Source: an uncultured Prevotella sp. (GTDB lineage: Bacteria > Bacteroidota > Bacteroidia > Bacteroidales > Bacteroidaceae). Taken from it: 33,430 nt of DNA. The stretch is taken from NCBI GenBank assembly GCA_900550365.1, contig URRR01000028.1, positions 1 through 33,430 of the forward strand, given 5' to 3'. Both the position numbers and the translations under genes were made by a program. Position 1 is the stretch's first letter. Each line of letters opens with the position of its first letter. This document shows positions 24,201 to 31,308 of this stretch, in pieces. The notes beneath the pieces are model-generated. The model searched no databases and was not told where the DNA came from. It worked only from the letters and a program-made list of their open reading frames with translations.

Positions 24201-24703
24201 TCATTCCGTCACGCGAGTGCCGCCGGCCTGACGTATCTGACAAGGTGAACACTGACGAGGCGGCCACCGTGGCCGACATCCTGCACCGCGTAAGACTGAT
24301 GCTGGGCGACAGATTCAGCCCCGGCCGCAGCGTGGGCGTTATCGTTCCTTACCGTAACCAGATAGCCGTAATACGCAAGGAGATAGAGCGTTACGGCATG
24401 AAAGAGCTTGAGGAAGTGTCCATAGACACGGTGGAGAGATACCAGGGCAGCCAGCGCGACGTGATAATATACTCGTTCACGGTGCAGAACGAGTGGCAGC
24501 TGGAGTTTCTTGCCGGAAGCTGTTTCGACGAGGACGGGCGCACGATAGACCGCAAACTGAACGTAGCCATGACGCGGGCACGCCGCCAGATGATAATGAC
24601 GGGCAACGAGGAGATACTCTCTGTCAACCCTGTTTTCAAGAGGCTGATAGGCTATGTAAGAAGAAACGGAGGGGAGTTGAAAATAAAAAAGGGACTCCGC
24701 TGA
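21275..24703 (+). CDS. PD-(D/E)XK nuclease - SF1B (Dna2/Upf1-like) helicase fusion
   Basis: 1142 residues. The middle N-terminal part (about 250-390) has RecB/Cas4-type nuclease motifs: D344 (GRVDLM), E355-x-K357 (LLVEQKSGK) and Q383-x3-Y387. The conserved early His of Cas4 nucleases is not evident (GNLAGSVLDD). The helicase half shows GPPGTGKT (710-717), DEASQ (826-830), GDHKQLP (862-868), then PYRNQIAVI, DTVERYQGSQRDVII and LNVAMTRARRQ, the AAA_11/AAA_12 pattern of Dna2 and Upf1-like helicases. This order equals that of eukaryotic Dna2. Cysteines C289/C291 and C498/C505 exist, but the CxxCx5C iron-sulfur spacing is not seen. It probably acts on DNA ends or flaps; it stands alone with no recombination or defence genes beside it. 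The start ATG lies in a repeat, with no better candidate nearby. Confidence 0.85.
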   Translation: MNYLYSRVLETITLFNNAGPSGVNKMAHETLVLACHEGIKGSRQAYGNLFSQVDFLCRKHNVRLADRIAVQAMRRDTNGRTPLSKADFMYGMRALSRFISAVTGDDVPGELLRLLPANDKDYDRAEGLDVRYVRCIVRSKDDAYIYVSAERGLDGRLLAVDCSAEDFVYVRKLVREGTQMNLLDCKMTDKSDVKNPLPEGVENVIVPGLVIIEPDYLIDISSIAACFKEYGHHPLNFTLERMRRKANSSAILLGNLAGSVLDDIVNDETAFSLASTMRTNFAEKALEYCSCRDFDAAKFKEDIRTQTNNIREAVNVMFTDHDRSLAVLEPSFVCERLGLQGRVDLMTTDFRLLVEQKSGKNRNIENGRPGSHGSMQSEQHYVQLLLYYGVLRYNFNLGYDRLDIRLLYSRYPAADGLVAVAFYRKLFREALKLRNEIVATDFIIARDGFGRVLPYLTENVINTAGLDSSFYHTWLLPRILEVTEPLRRLPPLEREYLCSMATFACREQLLGKVGTQEGVSSCSADLWNMPLTEKIETGNIYSGLRITAKGCGGGGNVPDMIRLSVPGQGEGFLPNFRRGDMVYLYQYADGQEPDARNAILYKGTMAEIHTDEITVALTNGQKNPEILKVQDGDDGKFYAVEHAGGDSSAGLALRGLFEFVTAPAARKALLLGQREPERDASVKLSRAYNPSYDGIIERAMQAKDYFLLSGPPGTGKTSMAIRFMVEEELTRPGASILLMAYTNRAVDELCAMLSDAGIDYIRLGSEYSADPQCKPHLLTECAKGMPRLADIKSRITAVRVVTGTTSMLMSRPYVFDLKHFTLAVIDEASQILEPNIIGLLAAHRPYGGKDDACCIDKFILTGDHKQLPAVVRQDEQASAVTSAALRGIGLDNCRNSLFERLLRLERRSGRTEFTGVLRRHGRMHPDVASFPCHEFYFEEHLSPVPLAHQQETALDYADIGLHDGLDLMLRTHRMIFIPSRECRRPDVSDKVNTDEAATVADILHRVRLMLGDRFSPGRSVGVIVPYRNQIAVIRKEIERYGMKELEEVSIDTVERYQGSQRDVIIYSFTVQNEWQLEFLAGSCFDEDGRTIDRKLNVAMTRARRQMIMTGNEEILSVNPVFKRLIGYVRRNGGELKIKKGLR

Positions 24704-24748
24704 GTCCCTCATTCCATTGTTAACCTTAAATCTAATACTATGAAAAAC
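24682..24748 (-). ncRNA. Candidate small RNA overlapping the 3' end of the helicase gene
   Basis: On the minus strand TACCTTTG (24755-24762) predicts a start near 24748. About 40 bases later a hairpin GGGACTC-N4-GAGTCCC (24691-24708) followed by TTTTTTATTT ends it, giving a 65-70 nt RNA. The upstream TTTG element is poor. A TTGAT-N4-ATCAA palindrome lies about 80 bases upstream (24824-24837). The last few helicase codons are antisense to its terminator. I have a general impression of similar sequences in other Bacteroidales, which I cannot verify here. Confidence 0.5.
24691..24708 (-). terminator. Intrinsic terminator (minus strand)
   Basis: GGGACTC/GAGTCCC 7-bp stem with a 4-base loop. On the minus strand it is followed at once by a run of six T, then ATTT. 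On the plus strand it overlaps the helicase stop codon and lacks a T run, so it acts mainly leftward. Confidence 0.7.
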
Positions 24749-24823
24749 ACAGTGCAAAGGTAACTGTTTTATCCGAAACACCAGCATAATGCGATGTGTT
24801 TTTATCAAAAAGCATGGTTTTTA

Positions 24824-24837
24824 TTGATTTATATCAA
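24824..24837. promoter_or_regulatory. Fnr/Crp-type palindrome TTGAT-N4-ATCAA
   Basis: Identical in its conserved half-sites to the one at 4038-4051, again in AT-rich intergenic DNA upstream of a candidate small RNA (minus strand). The regulator is unknown. Confidence 0.4.
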
Positions 24838-24970
24838 ACAGTCAGTGCTTTATGACACCTTGCCATACGCCTGACGCACATCAACGGCAGTACCGCCTGC
24901 AAGCCATTTTCAGCCCGTTTACCGGGCAGTTATCCGCCTGCCGCGTAACCGGTTGTCAGTCAGCACGTTA

Positions 24971-25058
24971 TAAAAGGCCGTCTTTTGCAATGCGAAAGAC
25001 GGCCTTTTAGCGTGCAATTGACGGCCTTTTGCAGACCAAAAGACCGTCAAACGCAAAC
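24971..25058 (-). repeat. 22-bp repeat array, locus F (4 units)
   Basis: Four 22-bp units start at 24971, 24993, 25015 and 25037. Units 1 and 2 pair perfectly over 17 bp; units 3 and 4 pair with one mismatch. The tail lies on the left: on the minus strand TGACTGACAACCGGTTAC (24945-24962), followed by GCGGC as at locus A. The array is therefore inverted relative to A, C and D. It lies between the convergent helicase and glycosyltransferase genes. Confidence 0.85.
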
Positions 25059-25085
25059 CGGCTCAGAGCCTATTGACAGTAAAGC

Positions 25086-25136
25086 CACGGCTGACCGGAG
25101 CTGAACATGCGGCCTGCGCCGCGGCTGTCAGCCGTG
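25086..25136 (-). terminator. Possible terminator of the envelope operon
   Basis: CACGGCTGAC (25086-25095) and GTCAGCCGTG (25127-25136) are perfect 10-bp inverted copies with a 31-base loop, overlapping the GT2 stop codon. Only a short T run follows on the minus strand, so termination is uncertain. Confidence 0.4.
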
Positions 25137-26090
25137 CGAAGGCATGGCAAAATAAAGCTTACGGGCCGCCAGATACAGCGCCTCGGCAAGACGCAGAGGG
25201 CACCTGCCGCGCATCATGGCGGCCATAAGACGGAAGAAAGGACCCTGCGGAGCGTAGCCCAGCAGGCTGTCGGCCTCGTGCATGCCGTAACCAGTGCGGC
25301 GGATGTTGCGCAGGGCGTTGGTCATTCCGAACTGCAGGGGTGTGAGATAGCGGCCGGCAGTATCGTTGGCGGTGAAGAAGTCGAGCACCACACGGCAGGC
25401 CCTGAGGTATGAACGGGCGTGGCGCAGCGAGGCGGTGTGGGTGTACGACGAGACGTTCTCCTCGCTGTAAAAGTACACCGGGTCGTTGATAAACGAGCGG
25501 CGGGCGAAAAAGAGCACACGCGTCATCACCGAATAGTCCTCGCTGTAATCAATGCCCGGCAAGAGACGTATGCCGTTATCAGTGAACAGCCGGCGGCGGT
25601 AAAGCCTCCCCCACATGCGGTTGCTGACCATGTTCTGGCTCAGCATCATGGCAAGATAGCGCCGGCCGGAGTGTCCCTGATAAGGCAGGCGCACGGCCGA
25701 CATGCCCTCACGGGTGATGCTCTGCCACGCCCCGTCAACCATGTCGGCGCCTGTGCGCTGCATCTCGGCCACAAGCAGCTCTACGGCGCGCGGCGGCAGG
25801 CAGTCGTCACTGTCTACAAACGTGATGCAGTCGCCCGTACATTCATCGATAAGCCGCTGCCTCACGGCCCCTATGCCCATGTTTGACGTGTTGCGTAACA
25901 GCCTTACCTGCCCCTCGCGTTCAGGATAACGGGCGATGACCGAGCGCAGCACGTCGACCGAGCGGTCAGGAGTGCAGTCGTCAACGAACACGAATTCGAG
26001 GTCGCTGTATGTCTGGGCGAACAGCGATTCGGCACAGCGTCCGATGTATTTCTCTACATTATATATGGGGACAAGTATTGAGACAGTCAT
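25128..26090 (-). CDS. Glycosyltransferase family 2
   Basis: 320 residues. The N terminus MTVSILVPIYNVEKYIGRC and the VDDCTPDRS segment (37-44) are the nucleotide-sugar-binding start of a GT-A fold GT2; the D93-S-D-D96 metal motif follows in FVDSDDCLPP. The rest is a less conserved acceptor domain. There is no clear membrane segment, so it is cytosolic or peripheral, transferring a sugar from a nucleotide donor to an envelope glycan. It is the last gene of the minus-strand operon, 17 bases after the DUF6080-like gene. Sugar and acceptor cannot be predicted. Confidence 0.92.
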   Translation of the reverse strand: MTVSILVPIYNVEKYIGRCAESLFAQTYSDLEFVFVDDCTPDRSVDVLRSVIARYPEREGQVRLLRNTSNMGIGAVRQRLIDECTGDCITFVDSDDCLPPRAVELLVAEMQRTGADMVDGAWQSITREGMSAVRLPYQGHSGRRYLAMMLSQNMVSNRMWGRLYRRRLFTDNGIRLLPGIDYSEDYSVMTRVLFFARRSFINDPVYFYSEENVSSYTHTASLRHARSYLRACRVVLDFFTANDTAGRYLTPLQFGMTNALRNIRRTGYGMHEADSLLGYAPQGPFFRLMAAMMRGRCPLRLAEALYLAARKLYFAMPSHG

Positions 26091-26107
26091 GCGTTGATGA
26101 TATTTTG

Positions 26108-27541
26108 TCAGACCAGATAGCCGGTGAATAGCGTAAGGTTATACACCAGCAGCCACAGCGTAAGCACCACCAGCACGCCGCGCAGCCACAAGGCGGCATG
26201 CCGGCCGCGCACGGCTCTCACGAGATAGGCCATTGCCAGCGGCATGACGAACAGCCAGTGGGCGCCCATGATGTACACCTCATTGATGCCGAAGCCGAGA
26301 CCGAGGTGTATGGCCATGTCGAACGCGAAGCCGCAGAGCGCCATCCAGAGGAAGCGCGAGCGCCGGCCGCACCATATCCCGGCAAGGAACAGCACCACGA
26401 GCAGGCCTTCTACTACGTAATTTACCGCCCAGCGATAACGCACTATTACCGGACGGCTGCGCAGAGTGTCCTCCAGCAGGTAGTCAGGGTGCAGCTGTAT
26501 TGACTCTCCGAAGAGGTTCTCAACTATCGTGGCAGAGCGCGACGTGGTGGCGTCTGTCCACCTCATGAACTCGCCTTCGCCCATAGGCTTGCCCGTATGC
26601 TTGTTCCACGCGCGCTGACTGTCGCGCAGTTTCTTGGCCTTAGCGCGCTGTTGCTGCTCCGCGTTGAAGGCTTTGCGTATGTTCTCTGCACCCTTTACCG
26701 ACGTGGTATCCTTAAAAGCATTAAAGGCCTTGTGCATGTTTTCGGCACGTTTCTTAGCCGCCGCCTCGTTACGCTCAACCTCCTTGGGATGCACCATGGT
26801 GCGGTATTCCCAGCGGGCAAAGGCCCATATCAGCGCCGCCGGCAGCAGCACGGCGAACAGAAAATACTTAAGACGGAAGAATCTGCGCCCGTTAGTGAAC
26901 AGCGAATATATGTAAGTCTTGATGCCGTTGCTAAGAGTAACGCCGGCCGTTACGAAAAAGAGCAGCACCGTCTGCCATATCTTGAACGTAGCTCCGGCCT
27001 GTATCTTCAGGCCTGAGACGTAGACCGTAAACACAAGCAGGAACATGGAGACGCAGAAATGGTCAGGAACAACCGTCGCAACCATGACGTAGGCGAAGCC
27101 GAAGAGCATCTGGGCGAGCACGGCCGAGTCGAAACGCCGTATCTTTATGATGTCTCTGAAGATGCGGTACATGAACACAAAGGCGTAAAAGGCGCACAGC
27201 AGCAGCGGCACAGCTACTATGAACTGCACCAGATTGAGGCCGGTAAGGTCGGTAAGCCACTTGTCGAGCTGCGACAACGGCCACACCATGAACGTAAGCA
27301 GCGGGTGACGGTAAACGTTGTAGTTGGCCTCCCAGTATGTTACCACCGAGTAAGTTATGGGGTCAAAGCCTGAAATTGTGAAATTATTGATGAACACGTT
27401 CCAGTGGCCCCGCCCCGTCTGGGTGAACAGGTCATAGTTGCGGGCTATCACGAGAGCGTGCAGACATATCGTGGTTATCAGCATAACGGCTGACGCTATC
27501 CACTCGTCACGCCTGATTTTAAACAGTCTTAGATATTTCAT
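26108..27541 (-). CDS. Multi-pass membrane protein, DUF6080-like, possible GT-C type transferase
   Basis: 477 residues. A first membrane segment (about 14-33) is followed by a polar loop with GHWNVFINN and YNVYRHPLLTFMVWPL, then about five more segments up to residue 242. A charged insert (245-340) rich in K, R, A and E follows, then a C-terminal group of segments. The layout recalls GT-C glycosyltransferases, which use polyprenyl-phosphate sugars, but no sure catalytic residue is visible. The DUF6080 name is from memory. In the insert RAENMHKAFNA (265-275) and GAENIRKAFNA (284-294) repeat 19 residues apart, also at DNA level. The neighbouring genes for a prenyl-phosphate pentosyl transferase and phosphatase make a lipid-linked donor plausible. 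Confidence 0.65.
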   Translation of the reverse strand: MKYLRLFKIRRDEWIASAVMLITTICLHALVIARNYDLFTQTGRGHWNVFINNFTISGFDPITYSVVTYWEANYNVYRHPLLTFMVWPLSQLDKWLTDLTGLNLVQFIVAVPLLLCAFYAFVFMYRIFRDIIKIRRFDSAVLAQMLFGFAYVMVATVVPDHFCVSMFLLVFTVYVSGLKIQAGATFKIWQTVLLFFVTAGVTLSNGIKTYIYSLFTNGRRFFRLKYFLFAVLLPAALIWAFARWEYRTMVHPKEVERNEAAAKKRAENMHKAFNAFKDTTSVKGAENIRKAFNAEQQQRAKAKKLRDSQRAWNKHTGKPMGEGEFMRWTDATTSRSATIVENLFGESIQLHPDYLLEDTLRSRPVIVRYRWAVNYVVEGLLVVLFLAGIWCGRRSRFLWMALCGFAFDMAIHLGLGFGINEVYIMGAHWLFVMPLAMAYLVRAVRGRHAALWLRGVLVVLTLWLLVYNLTLFTGYLV

Positions 27542-27583
27542 AGGCAGTTGTCTTTATCATGTATAACGGCCGGCGGGGCGGCA

Positions 27584-28198
27584 TCATCTGAACGGTTTGA
27601 AGTAACTTTCGTTCGCGAAGTCAAGCAGCTCGGCGTCGCCGCGGCTGTCGCCGTAGGCTGTCAGGTAATATTGCGAACGCTCGGGATAGAGCTGAAGCAG
27701 GCGCGTCACCTTCTCCCTGCCGTAGCAGTTCATGGTAAGAAAGCGTCCGGTGAGCACCCCGTCGCGCTCCTCTATCATGGTGCCGATGACAAACACGCCC
27801 TGCATTCCTGCGAAAAACGGCTCTACCCAGTTGTTTATGCTCGCGCTGATTATCACCGCCTTGCCGCCCTCAGCAAGCACCTCGCGCAGACGCTTCACGC
27901 CTTTGGGGCGCAGCAGGCGCGGCCTCTCCTTGGCGAAATGGGCACAGAGCGCATTGAACTTTTCGACGGACATGCCGCCGAAACAGTAAGAGAACACCTT
28001 CTGCTTGGCCTTCCAGTTGGGGTAAAGACCCAGTTTCATCATCACCAACAACGGTGAATAGCGCAAGAAACAGCGCAAGAAAACCTTGCCGCCCTTGGCA
28101 AAGCGGATAAACTCAAGCAACGAGTCGCGCCGCGTCAGCGTGCCGTCAAAGTCGAAAGCGTATATCTTTCCTAACGGATATTCAGGTGTTCCGGTCAT
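27584..28198 (-). CDS. HAD-IB family phosphatase
   Basis: 204 residues with all HAD motifs: D16-F-D18-G-T (nucleophile and acid/base), SAS (118-120), K163, and GDSRGD (183-188). The helical cap between motifs I and II (about 30-100) is that of the phosphoserine-phosphatase-like IB group. The sequence KAKQKVFSYCFGGMSVEKF matches HAD-IB proteins often linked or fused to UbiA-type prenyltransferases. Next to the UbiA gene it could remove the 5-phosphate from polyprenyl-phosphoryl-ribose-phosphate; this is inference. No signal peptide. It starts 54 bases after the UbiA stop. Confidence 0.88.
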   Translation of the reverse strand: MTGTPEYPLGKIYAFDFDGTLTRRDSLLEFIRFAKGGKVFLRCFLRYSPLLVMMKLGLYPNWKAKQKVFSYCFGGMSVEKFNALCAHFAKERPRLLRPKGVKRLREVLAEGGKAVIISASINNWVEPFFAGMQGVFVIGTMIEERDGVLTGRFLTMNCYGREKVTRLLQLYPERSQYYLTAYGDSRGDAELLDFANESYFKPFR

Positions 28199-28252
28199 AT
28201 ATAATCTGTTTTTGCCGTGTTGTTTTATTATCTTCCGGTGCCATTCCTTTCC

Positions 28253-29140
28253 TTATTTAATATATATAAGGACAAGGAACGTCAGCGCCCAAGCCACCAC
28301 CACAAGCTGTGTGAACCTGTCGCTGAGCATCATCTTCGTAGGGTCGCCGCTCTTCTTGTCGACCACCGTCAGCTGCATGTACCGCAGCAGACCGAGCAGA
28401 ACGAACACCGACGTAAGGTAAAGCATGTCTGAATTGAACCTCATTGTAACCTCGGGAGACACCGTGTACATAATGTAGCACACCAGTGTGACCGACGCCG
28501 ACATGGTGATTGCCTGGTTGATGAACGTCAGGTTGTAGCGTATCGTGTTCTTGCGGGGCGGCTCTCCCGTCTCGTTCATGCGCAGAACGTCGTCACGACG
28601 CTTGGCAAGCGAGAGGAAAAGTGTAAGCAGGAAGGTCATCAGCACTAACCATTTGCTCGCCATTATGTCGGTGGCGAAACTGCCGGCGAGCACCCTCAGC
28701 ACGAAACCGAAGGCTATAATGCACACGTCGACAATGGCGTATTGCTTCAGCTTGGTGCAGTAACAGATGTTCATAACATAGTAAAACAGCAGCACGCCGC
28801 CCACCCTCAACACATGCTCAAGGTCACCAACGGGCATCGTGACGGCGGCCGCCAGCACGAGCATAAGCACCGTCAGAACACGCGCCGCGCCGACAGATAT
28901 CGCCCCGGAGGCCAGCGGACGCCTGCACTTTACGGGGTGACGGCGGTCAGCCTCAAGGTCGTTGATGTCGTTAATACAGTAAACTGACGACGCCACAAAG
29001 CTGAAAGCAAAGAACGTAAGCACCGATGCGCGTATGTCATCAGGGTCGAGCAGGCTGCCGCCGAAGAACATGGGGATGAACACGAACACGTTCTTCAGCC
29101 ACTGCTTAGGCCGTATCAGTTTGATGATTGGTTTTATCAT
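28253..29140 (-). CDS. UbiA-family prenyltransferase, decaprenyl-phosphate phosphoribosyltransferase-like
   Basis: 295 residues with about eight or nine membrane segments. The first Asp-rich motif is N57-D-I-N-D61-L-E-A-D65 with RRHPVKCRRPLASG just after it, and the second polar loop has SLAKRRDD (177-184). The RPLASG and LAKRR forms resemble the subgroup that moves phosphoribose from PRPP to polyprenyl phosphate (mycobacterial Rv3806c) rather than quinone or haem prenyltransferases. If so, it makes polyprenyl-phosphoryl-5-phosphoribose at the inner membrane. The adjacent HAD phosphatase supports this. No DprE1/DprE2 epimerase genes lie in the window. Confidence 0.85.
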   Translation of the reverse strand: MIKPIIKLIRPKQWLKNVFVFIPMFFGGSLLDPDDIRASVLTFFAFSFVASSVYCINDINDLEADRRHPVKCRRPLASGAISVGAARVLTVLMLVLAAAVTMPVGDLEHVLRVGGVLLFYYVMNICYCTKLKQYAIVDVCIIAFGFVLRVLAGSFATDIMASKWLVLMTFLLTLFLSLAKRRDDVLRMNETGEPPRKNTIRYNLTFINQAITMSASVTLVCYIMYTVSPEVTMRFNSDMLYLTSVFVLLGLLRYMQLTVVDKKSGDPTKMMLSDRFTQLVVVAWALTFLVLIYIK

Positions 29141-29197
29141 ATGTCGTTATTTATATCTGCAGAGAGCGGCCGGACACGTCTTCACCGGCACGGCTGA

Positions 29198-30196
29198 TCA
29201 TCCTTTCACCTTTATCCGTGACGTTATCTTGTGCAGAATCCACGCCAGCACGAGCGATACGGCTATCATCAGCAGCGCCGTAAGGCAGTAACCCAGCTTG
29301 TAAGGGGTGATGTATTTCAGTACGAATTGTATGTGGATGAGGTACAGCTCAAGGCTTATCGTGCCGACGAAGGCCAGCGCCCGGCGTACGGCTGACGGCG
29401 CATGACGCAGCGCTTGAGCAAGAAGCAGCACGCCGGTAACGGTCAGCGGAATGTAGACCATGCGTTCAAGGAACAGCGGGAAACGCCCTCTCCACGACTC
29501 TTCGAACTCCACACACATGGCAAGACTCATCAGGCAGACCACCGCCAAGAGCCATATCGCCCTGCCTTCGAGCGTGTGTCCCTCCTTGACCCACGCCCCA
29601 AGGTTGATGCCGATGAGGAATATGGGGATGCGGCTGAAGAATATTTCGAGGTGGCCTACTGCCCCGTGTACTGGCGGATAATACTGAACCATGACGGCGA
29701 GGATTATTGCCGCCACGGGCAACCAGCGGTAAGAAGGGCTGCGGCTGATAAGAGTCATGTAGGCGGGGGCGAACGTATAGAGCATCATTATCGACGGAAC
29801 GAACCAGAACGTAAGGTCGTCAACGCGCCAGAAGCTCCACCCTATCAGTATGTTTGCTATCAGGTTAGGTAAGTCCGGGCTGTATCCGCCGCCGGGAGTG
29901 TTGATGTAATTGGGGATGTAAAACAGGCAGGCCATAATCAGCCAGGCAGGATATACGCGGACGTAGCGGCGCATGAAGAAGTGCTTAAGCGACGGATTGC
30001 GTGTCCACGAGTACCAAAGACCTACGCCGCTGAGCAGCAGGAAGATGTCAACACCTACGTTGCCGCAGCGCACGAGGCCGTACATGGGATTGCTCTTGGG
30101 CAGCCACACGTGGAAAAGCATGACGAAAATCATCGCCAGCCCCATAAGTTCGCCGCGGTAGCGGCTGATGTCAGCCAGTTCGACAGGGCGTTTCAT
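29198..30196 (-). CDS. Acyltransferase family 3 membrane protein
   Basis: 332 residues with about ten hydrophobic segments. The N-terminal region YRGELMGLAMIFVMLFHVWL with H29, followed by GNVGVDIFLLLSGVGLWYSW, is the pattern of the OafA/NodX-type acyltransferase 3 family, which puts acetyl or other acyl groups on envelope glycans. Its ATG overlaps the stop of the preceding acyltransferase gene by 4 bases (30193-30196), so the two are translationally coupled. Acceptor unknown. Confidence 0.88.
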   Translation of the reverse strand: MKRPVELADISRYRGELMGLAMIFVMLFHVWLPKSNPMYGLVRCGNVGVDIFLLLSGVGLWYSWTRNPSLKHFFMRRYVRVYPAWLIMACLFYIPNYINTPGGGYSPDLPNLIANILIGWSFWRVDDLTFWFVPSIMMLYTFAPAYMTLISRSPSYRWLPVAAIILAVMVQYYPPVHGAVGHLEIFFSRIPIFLIGINLGAWVKEGHTLEGRAIWLLAVVCLMSLAMCVEFEESWRGRFPLFLERMVYIPLTVTGVLLLAQALRHAPSAVRRALAFVGTISLELYLIHIQFVLKYITPYKLGYCLTALLMIAVSLVLAWILHKITSRIKVKG

Positions 30197-31257
30197 GAGC
30201 GTAACTTTGGTTTAGGAATATATCTGAAGGCCAGCTTGAAGAGCCACGCCAGCAGTATCGAGGCCACGATGTAGATTATAAGTCCGGTGTAAACCTGGCC
30301 CCGGTAAGACAGTTTTATTATTATCTCGCGCGTTATCGGGTGGACAACGAACAGGGCGGAGGATATCGCTCCGAACCAGACGCACGGCCCGAGAGCCTTC
30401 TCAGGGATAAGTTTCACGGTGGCAACGGCGCCCGTAACGATGAACAGCGGCACCCAGAGCCACGACCAGAAGGCGTAACTGCCGGCAAAGACGGCCACGG
30501 CCGACACTGCCGCCACGGCAAGATAAGCCCACGGCTTGAGGCTGCGGCCATAGCGGGCGTAGAGCACTCCCGCGCCGAAAGGCAGCATGCCGCCTATGAA
30601 GTTGTAGCGTATGCGGTTGAGAATCTCGCCGCCGGGGTCATTGGCCGGCGTGAAAACGGCCTGCGCCAGCCAGCATACGGCAATGAGCACGAGCACGTTA
30701 GCCGTGCGCTGCCGGTAGATAAGGAGGCGGTAAACGATGTAAAGCTGGAGCATAAGACCGAAGAACCAGTATGGCCCGGGCTTGATTATATGGTCGGGGT
30801 CGGGCAGAATATTGATGTACATCAGCATCTGCGCCACCACACGGCCTACCGTGTAGCCGTGGTATCCGTGCGGATGCAGGTAACTGACGACGGCAAAGGC
30901 TATGTAGCCGAGGAACATCAGGCGCAGCAGCTTGAGGTAATGATAGCCTATGAAGGGCGCGGCCGGCACGCGGCCGGGCGTCTTCTGCTCGTACTTGCAC
31001 ACAAGACCGAAACCGCTGATGAACAGAAACACGGGCACGCCGTAATGCCCGAAGAACGACAGGACGTGAACTATGAGGTATTGGTCGGGGGCAGCCAGAC
31101 GGTCAAGCAGCTGCATCGGCTTGGCCAGCGTGAACGTATATTCGTTCTCCTTGACGGCAAAACCGAGAAAATGGCAGTAGTTGTGCAGCATTATTCCGAG
31201 TATGGCTATGCCCCTGAGGGCCTTCGACTCGGCAAGGGTCAGCAGTGACTTGTTCAT
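30193..31257 (-). CDS. Acyltransferase family 3 membrane protein
   Basis: 354 residues, multi-pass. ALRGIAILGIMLHNYCHF carries the conserved Arg and H25, and GVPVFLFISGFGLVCKYE is the matching second segment. It differs clearly from its downstream partner, so this is not a recent tandem copy. It lies 51 bases after the phosphoethanolamine-transferase-like gene and is coupled to the next acyltransferase through an ATGA overlap. A glycan O-acylation role is inferred from the family. Confidence 0.88.
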   Translation of the reverse strand: MNKSLLTLAESKALRGIAILGIMLHNYCHFLGFAVKENEYTFTLAKPMQLLDRLAAPDQYLIVHVLSFFGHYGVPVFLFISGFGLVCKYEQKTPGRVPAAPFIGYHYLKLLRLMFLGYIAFAVVSYLHPHGYHGYTVGRVVAQMLMYINILPDPDHIIKPGPYWFFGLMLQLYIVYRLLIYRQRTANVLVLIAVCWLAQAVFTPANDPGGEILNRIRYNFIGGMLPFGAGVLYARYGRSLKPWAYLAVAAVSAVAVFAGSYAFWSWLWVPLFIVTGAVATVKLIPEKALGPCVWFGAISSALFVVHPITREIIIKLSYRGQVYTGLIIYIVASILLAWLFKLAFRYIPKPKLRS

Positions 31258-31308
31258 CGGCTCAAGGTTTTTATACGGCCGCGGGGTGCCTTAAGGCGGC
31301 CGCACGGG

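Noticed and set aside
24740..24763. Seven-codon ORF (MKNTVQR) after the helicase gene
   Set aside because: It is too short to support. The stretch is better explained as the start of the minus-strand candidate RNA, although a leader peptide cannot be fully excluded.
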